From an uncultured Burkholderiales Genera incertae sedis bacterium (GTDB lineage Bacteria; Pseudomonadota; Gammaproteobacteria; Burkholderiales; Eutrophovitaceae), in the NCBI GenBank assembly GCA_905479505.1, contig CAJQMS010000035.1, positions 1-8,192 of the forward strand: 8,192 nt of DNA, written 5' to 3'. Below the pieces are notes generated by a model, which saw only the letters and a list, made by a program, of their open reading frames with translations, did not search any database and was not told the DNA's origin. Shown one piece after another: positions 1-5,872 of the stretch. A program made the translations under genes and the position numbers. The stretch's first letter is position 1, and each line of letters begins with the position of its first letter.

Positions 1-96
1 AACATTGCTGTATGGCATATTGACACTCACCTTCTCCGCCATTTGGGCGTTTCTAATTCTTGTCAACATGTCAGCGATTGGGTCACTCATACTCAT
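1..96 (-). CDS. rpsH: 30S ribosomal protein S8, N-terminal part (cut by window edge)
   Basis: The first 32 codons are visible and read MSMSDPIADMLTRIRNAQMA followed by EKVSVNMPYSNV; the rest lies beyond base 1. The start closely matches the N-terminus of bacterial S8 (MSMxDPIADMLTRIRN). S8 binds the central domain of 16S rRNA early in small-subunit assembly. In E. coli it also represses translation of the spc operon by binding its mRNA near the L5 start. An AGGAG ribosome site (106-110) lies 9 nt before the ATG; a second ATG two codons later is less likely because S8 commonly begins MSM. The gene starts 12 nt after the rpsN stop, the usual spc order. Identity is nearly certain; completeness cannot be judged. 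Confidence 0.95.
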   Translation of the reverse strand, partial: MSMSDPIADMLTRIRNAQMAEKVSVNMPYSNV

Positions 97-108
97 AATC
101 GTACTCTC

Positions 109-414
109 CTACCAACTCGCTTTAATAATTCCAGGAACTTCACCACGCATTGCTATCTCACGTAGCTTCCCGCGGGCAAGACCAAACTTACTATAGACGC
201 CTCGTGGCCGACCAGTAAGTGCGCAGCGATTACGCAGCCGCACCGGACTAGAATTGCGAGGCAACTTTTGCAACGCCTGACGCGCAACAAATTTCTCTTC
301 TTCCGAAGACTGTGAACTCTTCAGTACGACATCAATTGCCGCTCGTTTTTCAGCAAATCTAGCAACAGTATCCCGCCGCTTAATGTCTCTATAAATAATA
401 GATTTTTTAGCCAT
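109..414 (-). CDS. rpsN: 30S ribosomal protein S14, zinc-independent type
   Basis: The product is 101 residues, the same length as E. coli S14. It begins MAKKSIIYRDIKRR and carries the conserved core RNRCALTGRPRGVYSKFGLA near residues 61-80. The only cysteine is Cys64, so the two CxxC pairs of the short zinc-binding S14 form are absent. This is the long 'C-minus' form typical of Proteobacteria. S14 sits in the head of the 30S subunit beside S3, S10 and S19. The reading frame stays open 20 codons further upstream, but that stretch is antisense-free overlap with the end of rplE and is not S14-like. The ATG at 414 has GAGG a few bases upstream, overlapping the rplE TGA stop, and starts 7 nt after that stop, which suggests coupling to L5. 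Confidence 0.98.
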   Translation of the reverse strand: MAKKSIIYRDIKRRDTVARFAEKRAAIDVVLKSSQSSEEEKFVARQALQKLPRNSSPVRLRNRCALTGRPRGVYSKFGLARGKLREIAMRGEVPGIIKASW

Positions 415-421
415 TAGATCC

Positions 422-1003
422 TCAATTCCTAAACGGAAAACGAAATGCAGACAGTAAGGATCGAGCCTCACCATCAGTCTTTGCAGTTGTGGTAATCGTC
501 ACGTTCATCCCCCGTAACACATCGATTTTGTCATACTCGACTTCAGGGAAAATAATCTGCTCGCGAACGCCCATATTAAAATTTCCACGACCGTCGAACG
601 ATTTCGCCGAAATCCCACGGAAATCCCTGATACGTGGAATTGCGACAGAAATTAAGCGGTCAAGAAATTCGTACATTTTTGCACCCCGAAGGGTAACCTT
701 GCATCCTATAGGGTAGCCGTCACGAATCTTAAACCCGGCTATCGACTTTTTAGCCTTTGTCACAATCGGTTTTTGCCCTGCGATCAAAGTCATGTCACTG
801 ACGGCATGGTCGAGAACTTTCTTATCTGCAATCGCCTCGCCAACCCCCATATTAAGAACAATCTTTAAGATCCGAGGAACCTCCATAACTGACTTGTAGC
901 CGTATTCCTTTAAAAGACCTGGGACCACGTCCGCCTTGTATACATCGGCCAAGCGAGCTCCACTCACATTTTCCTGACTGACTTGATTTGCGTCATTACT
1001 CAT
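422..1003 (-). CDS. rplE: 50S ribosomal protein L5
   Basis: L5 binds 5S rRNA and places it in the central protuberance of the 50S subunit, contacting P-site tRNA. Conserved blocks are visible: LNMGVGEAIADKK (residues 50-62), GQKPIVTKAKKSIAGFKIR (76-94), GYPIGCKVTLRG (96-107), PRIRDFRGISAKSFDGRGNF (123-142) and MGVREQIIFPE (144-154). The ATG at 1003 gives 193 residues, about 14 longer at the N-terminus than the 179-residue E. coli protein; family similarity begins around ARLADVYK (16-23). GAAAGG precedes this ATG at 6 nt. An alternative GTG at 965-967, preceded by AGGA at 4 nt, would give 181 residues. The gene follows rplX after 10 nt. In E. coli this start region is the target of S8 repression; I could not recognise an S8-binding fold here. 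Confidence 0.96.
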   Translation of the reverse strand: MSNDANQVSQENVSGARLADVYKADVVPGLLKEYGYKSVMEVPRILKIVLNMGVGEAIADKKVLDHAVSDMTLIAGQKPIVTKAKKSIAGFKIRDGYPIGCKVTLRGAKMYEFLDRLISVAIPRIRDFRGISAKSFDGRGNFNMGVREQIIFPEVEYDKIDVLRGMNVTITTTAKTDGEARSLLSAFRFPFRN

Positions 1004-1013
1004 TCATAACCTT

Positions 1014-1331
1014 TCAAGAATCTACCATTTCGCCATTAGAGCGAAAAATTCGTGCGCGCGACCCATCCTCTAACGTTTTAATTCCTACGCGGTCACCTTT
1101 TTGGGTAACCGTATTGAATACAGCGAGATTTGAACGCTGGATTGGCATTTCCTTGGTGATAATGCCGCCAGCGTCACCGCTCATTGGGTTACCTTTTTGA
1201 TGTTTTTTAACAAGGTTGATGCCCTCAACAACTACTGTTGAATTGGTCATCATCCTGAGAACAGTACCCTGTTTACCTTTGTCCTTACCCGAAGTCACAA
1301 TGACTTGGTCACCTTTTCGAATCTTTTCCAT
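1014..1331 (-). CDS. rplX: 50S ribosomal protein L24
   Basis: L24 is an assembly initiator that binds the 5' part of 23S rRNA and lies near the polypeptide exit. The product is 105 residues, near the 104 of E. coli. A KOW motif is visible at about residues 6-28 (KGDQVIVTSGKDKGKQGTV), followed by VEGINLVKKHQK (35-46) and the basic EMPIQRSNLAVF segment. The ATG at 1331 has AAGGA 6 nt upstream and lies 13 nt after the rplN stop. The TGA stop is 10 nt before rplE. Length and composition are ordinary, and there is no competing start. Confidence 0.97.
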   Translation of the reverse strand: MEKIRKGDQVIVTSGKDKGKQGTVLRMMTNSTVVVEGINLVKKHQKGNPMSGDAGGIITKEMPIQRSNLAVFNTVTQKGDRVGIKTLEDGSRARIFRSNGEMVDS

Positions 1332-1344
1332 CGAGCGTCCTTAT

Positions 1345-1713
1345 CTATAAAACCTCAGGCGCCAGAGAAACAATTTTCATAAATTTCTCCGTCCTTAATT
1401 CTCTGGTTACAGGCCCGAAAATTCGGGTACCAATAGGTTCTAATTTTGCATTTAGAAGCACAGCAGCATTGGAATCAAATTTAATTTTTGAGCCATCTTG
1501 CCTTCTCACTCCTGCGGCAGTTCGAACCACAACAGCATTATAAACCTCGCCTTTTTTAACTCTGCCACGAGGCGCGGCGTCTTTTATCGCCACCTTGATG
1601 ACGTCTCCGACGCCCGCGTACCGCCTCTTCGATCCGCCGAGAACTTTTATGCACATCACAGAGCGCGCACCGGTGTTGTCAGCAACCTGAAGCCGTGTTT
1701 GCATTTGGATCAT
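1345..1713 (-). CDS. rplN: 50S ribosomal protein L14, first gene of the spc operon
   Basis: The product is 122 residues (E. coli 123) and begins MIQMQTRLQVADNTGARSVM. Further conserved segments are CIKVLGGSKRRYAGVGDVIK (21-40), APRGRVKKGEVYNAVVVRT (47-65), and the C-terminal PIGTRIFGPVTRELR and EKFMKIVSLAPEVL. The one-residue difference falls in the loop before PIGTR. L14 forms bridges to 16S rRNA on the 50S interface, beside L19 and L3. The frame stays open 36 codons upstream to an ATG at 1821, but that translation is unlike any L14 and runs through the promoter leader, so the ATG at 1713 is chosen. Its ribosome site is weak (AGG 9 nt upstream). rplN opens the E. coli spc operon; here it also follows a 165-bp gap with a promoter candidate. 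Confidence 0.98.
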   Translation of the reverse strand: MIQMQTRLQVADNTGARSVMCIKVLGGSKRRYAGVGDVIKVAIKDAAPRGRVKKGEVYNAVVVRTAAGVRRQDGSKIKFDSNAAVLLNAKLEPIGTRIFGPVTRELRTEKFMKIVSLAPEVL

Positions 1714-1766
1714 AGTTTTACGCCTAATTTCAACCAACTTACTCCAACTATAGGAACAGTATTGGC

Positions 1767-1778
1767 ACCCGTACGGGT
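1767..1778. other. 12-bp perfect palindrome in the rplN leader
   Basis: ACCCGTACGGGT is self-complementary over 12 bp. In RNA it could form a 4-bp stem (ACCC/GGGU) with a GUAC loop about 54 nt before the rplN ATG, so it would lie in the 5' leader of a transcript from the candidate spc promoter. It is short, and no run of U follows on the minus strand. It could be a protein site, a leader hairpin or chance. I assign no function. Confidence 0.3.
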
Positions 1779-1842
1779 TAAAAACAAATTCAGAATAACT
1801 TGATGAGCGATGCCCGCCCAAGCTAACCCCGAAAAGCCGAGT

Positions 1843-1871
1843 ATCTTATCTGAATGATTCAGATAAGACAA
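1843..1871 (-). promoter_or_regulatory. Candidate spc-operon promoter (sigma-70 type)
   Basis: On the minus strand a -35-like TTGTCT (1866-1871) is followed, after exactly 17 nt, by a -10-like TAAGAT (1843-1848). Each hexamer matches the consensus at 4 of 6 positions. The bases just upstream of the -35 are A/T-rich, like an UP element, and the downstream discriminator ACTCGGC is fairly G/C-rich. The predicted transcript start, about 1836, would leave a leader of roughly 120 nt before rplN. The place is right: in E. coli the spc promoter lies in the rpsQ-rplN gap. The assignment rests on position and motif only. Confidence 0.5.
1844..1868. repeat. Perfect 11-bp inverted repeat within the rpsQ-rplN gap
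   Basis: The arms are TCTTATCTGAA and TTCAGATAAGA, separated by a 3-base TGA (plus strand). They pair perfectly over 11 bp, starting 10 nt past the rpsQ stop. As RNA this is an A/U-rich hairpin with a tight loop. On the minus strand the following bases are UACUCGGC, not a U tract, so it is not a standard intrinsic terminator. The repeat fills the spacer of the candidate spc promoter and reaches into both hexamers, which also fits an operator for a dimeric regulator. A 3' end-stabilising or processing hairpin for the S10 message is the other option. Confidence 0.6.
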
Positions 1872-1878
1872 GTAATAC

Positions 1879-2148
1879 TTATATTTGAGTCGCTTTCTCT
1901 ACTAACTTTGCAACGGTCCACGACTTCGTTTTTGATCGTGGAGTTCCCTCTTCGATTAAAACGGTATCACCAACCTGACATTCGTTTACTTCATCATGCG
2001 CATGATATTTACTCGATTTTTTGAGGAATTTACCGTAGAGCGGATGCTTCACTTGACGTTCTACAAGAACCGTTACAGTCTTGTTCATTTTATCGGATAC
2101 AACGCGACCTGTAAGTCTGCGTCGGTTAGCAGTGGCATTATCAGACAT
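1879..2148 (-). CDS. rpsQ: 30S ribosomal protein S17, last gene of the S10 operon
   Basis: S17 is a primary 16S rRNA binder that organises the 5' and central domains during 30S assembly. The product is 89 residues (E. coli 84) with an OB-fold pattern. Conserved segments are LTGRVVSDKMNKTVTVLVER (12-31), VKHPLYGKF (33-41), KYHAHDE (47-53) and GDTVLIEEGTPRSKTKSW (60-77). The extra residues sit at the N-terminus (MSDNATANRRR) and C-terminus. The ATG lies inside the end of rpmC, giving an 8-nt overlap (ATGTCTGA), with a weak GTGAG upstream, so translation probably depends on coupling to L29. The TAA stop is followed by the 165-bp S10/spc gap. Confidence 0.97.
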   Translation of the reverse strand: MSDNATANRRRLTGRVVSDKMNKTVTVLVERQVKHPLYGKFLKKSSKYHAHDEVNECQVGDTVLIEEGTPRSKTKSWTVAKLVEKATQI

Positions 2149-2338
2149 TTGTACTCACTTTCTTTGCTAGAACGGTTTTAACGCGTGCAATATCGCGACG
2201 AACCTTACGTATCTCACTAGAGTTAGTGAGCTGTTGGGTCGCCTTTTGCATACGGAGTGAGAAAGCCGCCTTAAGCAACTCATGCAATTCTTTGTTCAAA
2301 TCTTCCACGTTTTTGGTTTCCAAATCTTTAGCTTTCAT
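2141..2338 (-). CDS. rpmC: 50S ribosomal protein L29
   Basis: L29 is a small helical protein next to L23 at the exit-tunnel opening, part of the docking platform for nascent-chain factors. The product is 65 residues (E. coli 63), begins MKAKDL, and has the two-helix pattern with LNKELHELLKAAFSLRMQKA (14-33) and the family segment IRKVRRDIARVKTVL (43-57). It starts 3 nt after the rplP stop, so its ribosome site (GGGATAAGG) lies within the last codons of rplP. It overlaps rpsQ by 8 nt at its 3' end. Confidence 0.96.
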   Translation of the reverse strand: MKAKDLETKNVEDLNKELHELLKAAFSLRMQKATQQLTNSSEIRKVRRDIARVKTVLAKKVSTNV

Positions 2339-2341
2339 GCC

Positions 2342-2755
2342 TTATCCCAAATTTTTGTTAACGAACACCGTCCGAAGTGGAAGTTTCGCTGCAGCAAGCC
2401 TAAATGCTTCTCGCGCTACGCTCTCTTGAACTCCATCCATTTCGTAAAGGACTTTACCAGGCTGAATTTCGGCAACCCAGTACTCCACACTACCTTTCCC
2501 TTTACCCATACGAACCTCAGCAGGCTTTTGAGAAATCGGCTTATCAGGAAAAATTCTGATCCAAATACGGCCACCACGCTTGATGTAGCGAGTCATAGCT
2601 CGCCGTGCTGCCTCAATCTGTCGAGCAGTTAATCGGCCTCGATCTACGGCTTTCAGCCCAAACTCACCGAATGATACTTTTGCCCCTCGAGTCGCAACCC
2701 CATAATTCCGACCTTTAAACTGTTTCCGGAATTTAGTTCTAGACGGTTGCAGCAT
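2342..2755 (-). CDS. rplP: 50S ribosomal protein L16
   Basis: L16 lies between the peptidyl-transferase centre and the central protuberance and helps position tRNA in the A site. The product is 137 residues (E. coli 136). Visible blocks are MLQPSRTKFRKQFKGRNYG (1-19), GRLTARQIEAARRAMTR (40-56), WIRIFPDKPISQKP (65-78), the very conserved VRMGKGKGSVEYWVA (81-95) and PGKVLYEMDGV. Arg82 is the equivalent of E. coli Arg81, which is known to be hydroxylated. The single extra residue is around NYGVATRGAKVSF. The ATG at 2755 lies inside the end of rpsC, overlapping by 17 nt, the largest overlap in the window; this strongly suggests coupled translation with S3. Confidence 0.98.
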   Translation of the reverse strand: MLQPSRTKFRKQFKGRNYGVATRGAKVSFGEFGLKAVDRGRLTARQIEAARRAMTRYIKRGGRIWIRIFPDKPISQKPAEVRMGKGKGSVEYWVAEIQPGKVLYEMDGVQESVAREAFRLAAAKLPLRTVFVNKNLG

Positions 2756-3458
2756 TATTCACTCCAGTTTTTCGTTGTTTTCTCGGTTTAGCTGGCGCAT
2801 CCGCTGGAAGAGCAACCGACTTATCATTAGCACCCATCATTTGACCTCTGTAGATCCAAACTTTAATACCGATGATTCCAAACGTCGTTTGAGCCTCAGC
2901 GACCCCGTAATCTATTTCGGCACGAAGTGTGTGAAGCGGAACGCGTCCCTCCCTGTACCACTCAGTTCTTGCAATGTCGATTCCGTTGAGTCGTCCCGCG
3001 CTCATGATTTTTATACCTTGCGCTCCGAGACGCATCGCATTCTGCATGGCACGTTTCATTGCTCTTCGGAAAGCGATTCGTTTCTCTAACTGTTGCGCCA
3101 TTGAGTCCGCTATTAACTGCGCATCAATCTCAGGCTTTCTTACTTCTTCGATGTTTAGATGGACCGGCACTCCCATCAGACGTTGAAGCTCCGATCGGAG
3201 AACCTCAATATCCTCCCCCTTTTTACCGATCACAATACCTGGTCTCGCGCTATGAATCGTAATTCTCGCATTCTTTGCTGGGCGTTCGATTACCACTTTT
3301 GCAACAGAGGCATGAGCCAACCGCTTCTTTAAGTACTTTCGAACCTCAACGTCTTGCAATAACATCGCAGAAAAATCTGTCTTTTTTGCGTACCATCGCG
3401 AACTCCAATTACGTTGAACACCTAAGCGAAACCCAATCGGATTAATTTTCTGTCCCAT
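2739..3458 (-). CDS. rpsC: 30S ribosomal protein S3
   Basis: S3 forms part of the mRNA entry channel in the 30S head. The product is 239 residues (E. coli 233) and begins MGQKINPIGFRLG. A type II KH domain occupies the first half, with its GxxG loop at Gly78-Lys-Lys-Gly81. Arg131, Arg132 and Lys135 match the E. coli residues implicated in mRNA helicase activity. The C-terminal domain includes GRLNGIDIARTEWYREGRVP (156-174) and ends in a basic tail, KPRKQRKT (224-231). The frame is open 15 codons further upstream, but that extension overlaps rplV and is not S3-like; the chosen ATG has GGGGAG 5 nt upstream. The start is 2 nt after the rplV stop, and the end overlaps rplP by 17 nt. Confidence 0.98.
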   Translation of the reverse strand: MGQKINPIGFRLGVQRNWSSRWYAKKTDFSAMLLQDVEVRKYLKKRLAHASVAKVVIERPAKNARITIHSARPGIVIGKKGEDIEVLRSELQRLMGVPVHLNIEEVRKPEIDAQLIADSMAQQLEKRIAFRRAMKRAMQNAMRLGAQGIKIMSAGRLNGIDIARTEWYREGRVPLHTLRAEIDYGVAEAQTTFGIIGIKVWIYRGQMMGANDKSVALPADAPAKPRKQRKTGVNNAATV

Positions 3459-3460
3459 AC

Positions 3461-3802
3461 CTACTCCCCAGGCTGATCGCCGACCATCAAAAAAACATGA
3501 CAAGTCGGTTTAAGAATCTGTACCCCTCGACCTTTTGCTCTAGGACGGAAGCGTTTTAAAACTGGACCTTTCTCGACGAAAATTTGCGTTACCTTTAATT
3601 CGTCAATGTCAGCACCATCGTTATGTTCAGCATTAGCGATTGCTGATTCCAATACCTTCTTGATTATCTCCGCCCCTTTTTTAGGACTGAAATTAAGTAG
3701 GTCTAGGGCTTTATCTACGGACATCCCTCGAATTTGATCAGCCACAAGCCGACCTTTCTGAGGAGACAGTCTCACACCACGAAGTACAGCCGATGTTTCC
3801 AT
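3461..3802 (-). CDS. rplV: 50S ribosomal protein L22
   Basis: L22 spans the large subunit; its long beta-hairpin forms, with L4, the narrow part of the nascent-peptide tunnel. The product is 113 residues (E. coli 110). Conserved blocks are SPQKGRLVADQIRG (13-26), KKVLESAIANAEHNDGADID (48-67) and the hairpin from about residue 78 to 98, including KRFRPRAKGRG. The loop LKR (82-84) keeps full length, so the macrolide-resistance deletion known in E. coli is not present. The ATG at 3802 follows rpsS by 15 nt and has a strong ribosome site, AAGGTGAGGA. The stop is 2 nt before the rpsC start. Confidence 0.98.
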   Translation of the reverse strand: METSAVLRGVRLSPQKGRLVADQIRGMSVDKALDLLNFSPKKGAEIIKKVLESAIANAEHNDGADIDELKVTQIFVEKGPVLKRFRPRAKGRGVQILKPTCHVFLMVGDQPGE

Positions 3803-3817
3803 ATCTATTTCCTCACC

Positions 3818-4096
3818 TTATCTCTTAGCGACTTTTTTATCAGCCGCGTGACCTTTAAAGGTCCTTGTGTTCGCAAATTCACCGAGCTTGTGCCCTACCA
3901 TGTTCTCAGTCACATAAACTGGTATGTGTTGCCGGCCGTTATGGACTGCAATGGTTAAACCCACAAAGTCAGGCAGTATAGTGGACCGTCGAGACCATGT
4001 CTTGACCGGTTTTTTATCATTTCCAGACCGAGCTGCATCCACTTTCTTGATGAGGTGGAGGTCAACAAAAGGTCCTTTTTTTAGTGATCGTGCCAT
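3818..4096 (-). CDS. rpsS: 30S ribosomal protein S19
   Basis: S19 is a 30S head protein that contacts the central protuberance of the 50S through intersubunit bridges and pairs with S13. The product is 92 residues, the E. coli length. Visible hallmarks are MARSLKKGPFVDLHL (1-15), KTWSRRSTILPDFVGLTIAV (32-51), the GHKLGEF motif (68-74) and TRTFKGH (78-83), with a lysine-rich end. The start follows rplB by 14 nt with AGGGGA 8 nt upstream. No unusual feature is seen. Confidence 0.98.
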   Translation of the reverse strand: MARSLKKGPFVDLHLIKKVDAARSGNDKKPVKTWSRRSTILPDFVGLTIAVHNGRQHIPVYVTENMVGHKLGEFANTRTFKGHAADKKVAKR

Positions 4097-4110
4097 TCCA
4101 ATATTCCCCT

Positions 4111-4935
4111 CTATTTAGCTCGTCTTCGAACGATCATATTCTGCGTGCGTTTATTTTTCCTAGTTCGGAATCCCTTCGATAAGGTCCCCCAAGGACTAAC
4201 TGGATCGCGTTTCGTTCCAGTTCGACCTTCACCACCGCCATGTGGGTGATCGACTGGATTCATCGCAACACCACGAACCGTCGGCCTAATTCCTCTCCAG
4301 CGCTTAGCTCCGGCCTTCCCCAAACTTCTGAGGCTATGTTCGCTATTACCCACTTCTCCGATTGTTGCGCGACACTCGACGGATATTTTTCGTATCTCAC
4401 CAGACCTCAGCCGCAGCTGCGCATAAGGCCCTTCCTTAGCCAATAACTGCACCGAGGTTCCAGCGGATCTCGCCATTTGAGCGCCCTTGCCTGGTTTCAT
4501 TTCAATACAATGAATTGTAGTACCGACAGGAATATTTTTTATTGGAAGAGTATTACCTGATTTGATAGGAGCTAGCGCGCCACTATCAAGCTGATCACCA
4601 ACATTGACATCCTTAGGTGCCAAAATGTACCTACGCTCGCCATCAGCATATAAGATCAGCGCGATGTTAGCACTTCGATTCGGGTCATATTCTAGACGCT
4701 CAACTTTCCCAGGTATCCCGTCTTTATCCCTTTTGAAGTCAATAATTCGATACAACCGCTTATGCCCGCCGCCTTGGTGACGGGTGGTGATATGCCCTTT
4801 GCTATTTCGTCCGGCTCTCTTGTGAAGCGATTCTACGAGCGGCTCGTGCGGTCTACCTTTATGTAAATCTTTGTTAACAACGGCAACGACACTACGTCGG
4901 CCCGGTGAGGTGGGTTTCATTTTAACGAGAGCCAT
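4111..4935 (-). CDS. rplB: 50S ribosomal protein L2
   Basis: L2 is one of the most conserved ribosomal proteins, needed for subunit association and for the structure of the peptidyl-transferase region. The product is 274 residues (E. coli 273). Blocks in order are MKPTSPGRRSVV (6-17), the RNA-binding core ITTRHQGGGHKRLYR (49-63), RLEYDPNRSANIAL (80-93), GERRYILAPK (99-108), MKPGKGAQMARSAGT (146-160) and the C-terminal VAMNPVDHPHGGGEGR (223-238), which carries His230, equivalent to the essential histidine usually numbered 229 in E. coli. The start overlaps the rplW stop by 1 nt (TGATG), with an ideal ribosome site just upstream. Confidence 0.99.
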   Translation of the reverse strand: MALVKMKPTSPGRRSVVAVVNKDLHKGRPHEPLVESLHKRAGRNSKGHITTRHQGGGHKRLYRIIDFKRDKDGIPGKVERLEYDPNRSANIALILYADGERRYILAPKDVNVGDQLDSGALAPIKSGNTLPIKNIPVGTTIHCIEMKPGKGAQMARSAGTSVQLLAKEGPYAQLRLRSGEIRKISVECRATIGEVGNSEHSLRSLGKAGAKRWRGIRPTVRGVAMNPVDHPHGGGEGRTGTKRDPVSPWGTLSKGFRTRKNKRTQNMIVRRRAK

Positions 4936-5252
4936 CAGTTCACCTCCGCAGTTGTTAAGTCTATGTCCTGGCCTGGCTTAAGGCATACGTAGGCCTTTTT
5001 CCAGTCCTTACGTTGCCCAAGTCGTTGGCCGGTTCGCTTCTTCTTGCCCTTCACGTTGACCACTTGCACACTGTCAACATCCTTTTTAAAAAGCATCTCA
5101 ACGGCTGACTTAATCTCCGCTTTAGTGGCGTCCGTAGTCACACGAAATACAAATTGGCTTCTAGAATCGGCCAACTCGGTTGCTTTCTCCGAAACTACAG
5201 GCCCTAAAATCACCTTTAGCAATCTCTCTTGACTGAACTTCAACTGACTCAT
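4935..5252 (-). CDS. rplW: 50S ribosomal protein L23
   Basis: L23 sits at the exit of the peptide tunnel and is the docking point for trigger factor and the signal recognition particle. The product is 105 residues (E. coli 100). The family pattern is visible: ERLLKVILGPVVSEKAT (9-25), where Glu22 corresponds to the trigger-factor contact Glu18 of E. coli, then DATKAEIKSAVEMLF (41-55) and the extended basic loop KGKKKRTGQRLGQRKDWKKA (68-87). The ATG overlaps the rplD stop by 4 nt (ATGA) and has GAGGAGG 7 nt upstream. The 3' end overlaps rplB by 1 nt. Both junctions suggest coupled translation. Confidence 0.98.
   Translation of the reverse strand: MSQLKFSQERLLKVILGPVVSEKATELADSRSQFVFRVTTDATKAEIKSAVEMLFKKDVDSVQVVNVKGKKKRTGQRLGQRKDWKKAYVCLKPGQDIDLTTAEVN
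4940..4947 (-). promoter_or_regulatory. Consensus-perfect ribosome site of rplB
   Basis: GGAGGTGA on the minus strand is fully complementary to the usual 3' end of 16S rRNA, with 7 nt between GGAGG and the ATG. It lies inside the last codons of rplW. It is the strongest ribosome site in the window and fixes the rplB start, so rplB need not rely only on reinitiation after rplW. Confidence 0.85.
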
Positions 5253-5872
5253 GATAAAGCCTCCTCTAGTTGAGCAATCGCTTGCTTGGTGATAACGACC
5301 TTTTCGAAATGAAGCAAACTGACTGGGTCAGCCTGTTTAGGCGTTAAAACATCAACCGCATGAAGATTCCTTGCTGCTAAGTACAAGTTTTCGTCCGGAT
5401 CGTCCGTCACAATCAATGCACTGACTAAACCTAAATCCTTGATTTTTTGACTGAGCAATTTAGTTTTAGGGGCTTCAATACTGAACGCATCTACGACAAC
5501 TAACCTGTCTTCTCTGACTAATTGTGACAAAATTGATGCAACACCAGCCCGATACATTTTTCTATTTATTTTCTGCGAAAAATTCTCGTCAGGACTTGAT
5601 GGAAATGCCTTACCACCACCCCGCCAAATTGGGCTACTAGCTGAACCCGCTCGTGCACGACCAGTTCCCTTTTGCTTCCAAGGTTTCCGCCCGGAACGCG
5701 TTAAATCTCCCCTCGCTTTTTGAGCGCGAGTGCCGCTTCTTGCATTCGCAAGAAAAGAAACCACCAATTGATGGATCAAGGACTCGTTGTAGTCTCTTGC
5801 GAACAACGTATCTGAAACCTGAATAGAATCCGATTCTTTACTAGAACTAGTTATAACTTTTAATTCCATCAT
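5249..5872 (-). CDS. rplD: 50S ribosomal protein L4
   Basis: L4 lines the exit tunnel with L22. In E. coli it also represses its own S10 operon at transcription and translation. The product is 207 residues (E. coli 201). Conserved segments are GTRAQKARGDLTRSGRKPWK (47-66), QKGTGRARAGS (67-77), SPIWRGGG (80-87), SQKINRKMYRAG (99-110) and the C-terminal DENLYLAARNLHAVDVL. Lys68 corresponds to E. coli Lys63, a macrolide-resistance position, and is unchanged. Two adjacent ATG codons are present. The first (5872) overlaps the rplC stop by 1 nt (TAATG). The second (5869) has better spacing, 7 nt, from GGGAG and matches MEL, the E. coli start. The true start could be either. Confidence 0.97.
   Translation of the reverse strand: MMELKVITSSSKESDSIQVSDTLFARDYNESLIHQLVVSFLANARSGTRAQKARGDLTRSGRKPWKQKGTGRARAGSASSPIWRGGGKAFPSSPDENFSQKINRKMYRAGVASILSQLVREDRLVVVDAFSIEAPKTKLLSQKIKDLGLVSALIVTDDPDENLYLAARNLHAVDVLTPKQADPVSLLHFEKVVITKQAIAQLEEALS

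Noticed and set aside
960..1030. S8-binding regulatory fold at the rplX-rplE junction, as in E. coli
   Set aside because: I could not draw a convincing S8-type helix from the sequence by eye. A covariance-model search would be needed, so no feature is claimed.
1714..1821. Upstream in-frame extension of rplN to an ATG at 1821, which might suggest a longer L14 or a leader peptide
   Set aside because: The extra 36 residues do not resemble L14, whose family begins MIQ. The segment reads better as an untranslated leader with a palindrome, and no ribosome site is evident before 1821.
1844..1868. Intrinsic terminator of the S10 operon
   Set aside because: The hairpin is A/U-rich and no run of U follows on the minus strand; the plus-strand side also lacks a T tract.
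3459..3503. Longer rpsC start at 3503
   Set aside because: The extra 15 residues overlap the rplV coding end. MGQKINP at 3458 is the standard S3 start and has a good ribosome site.
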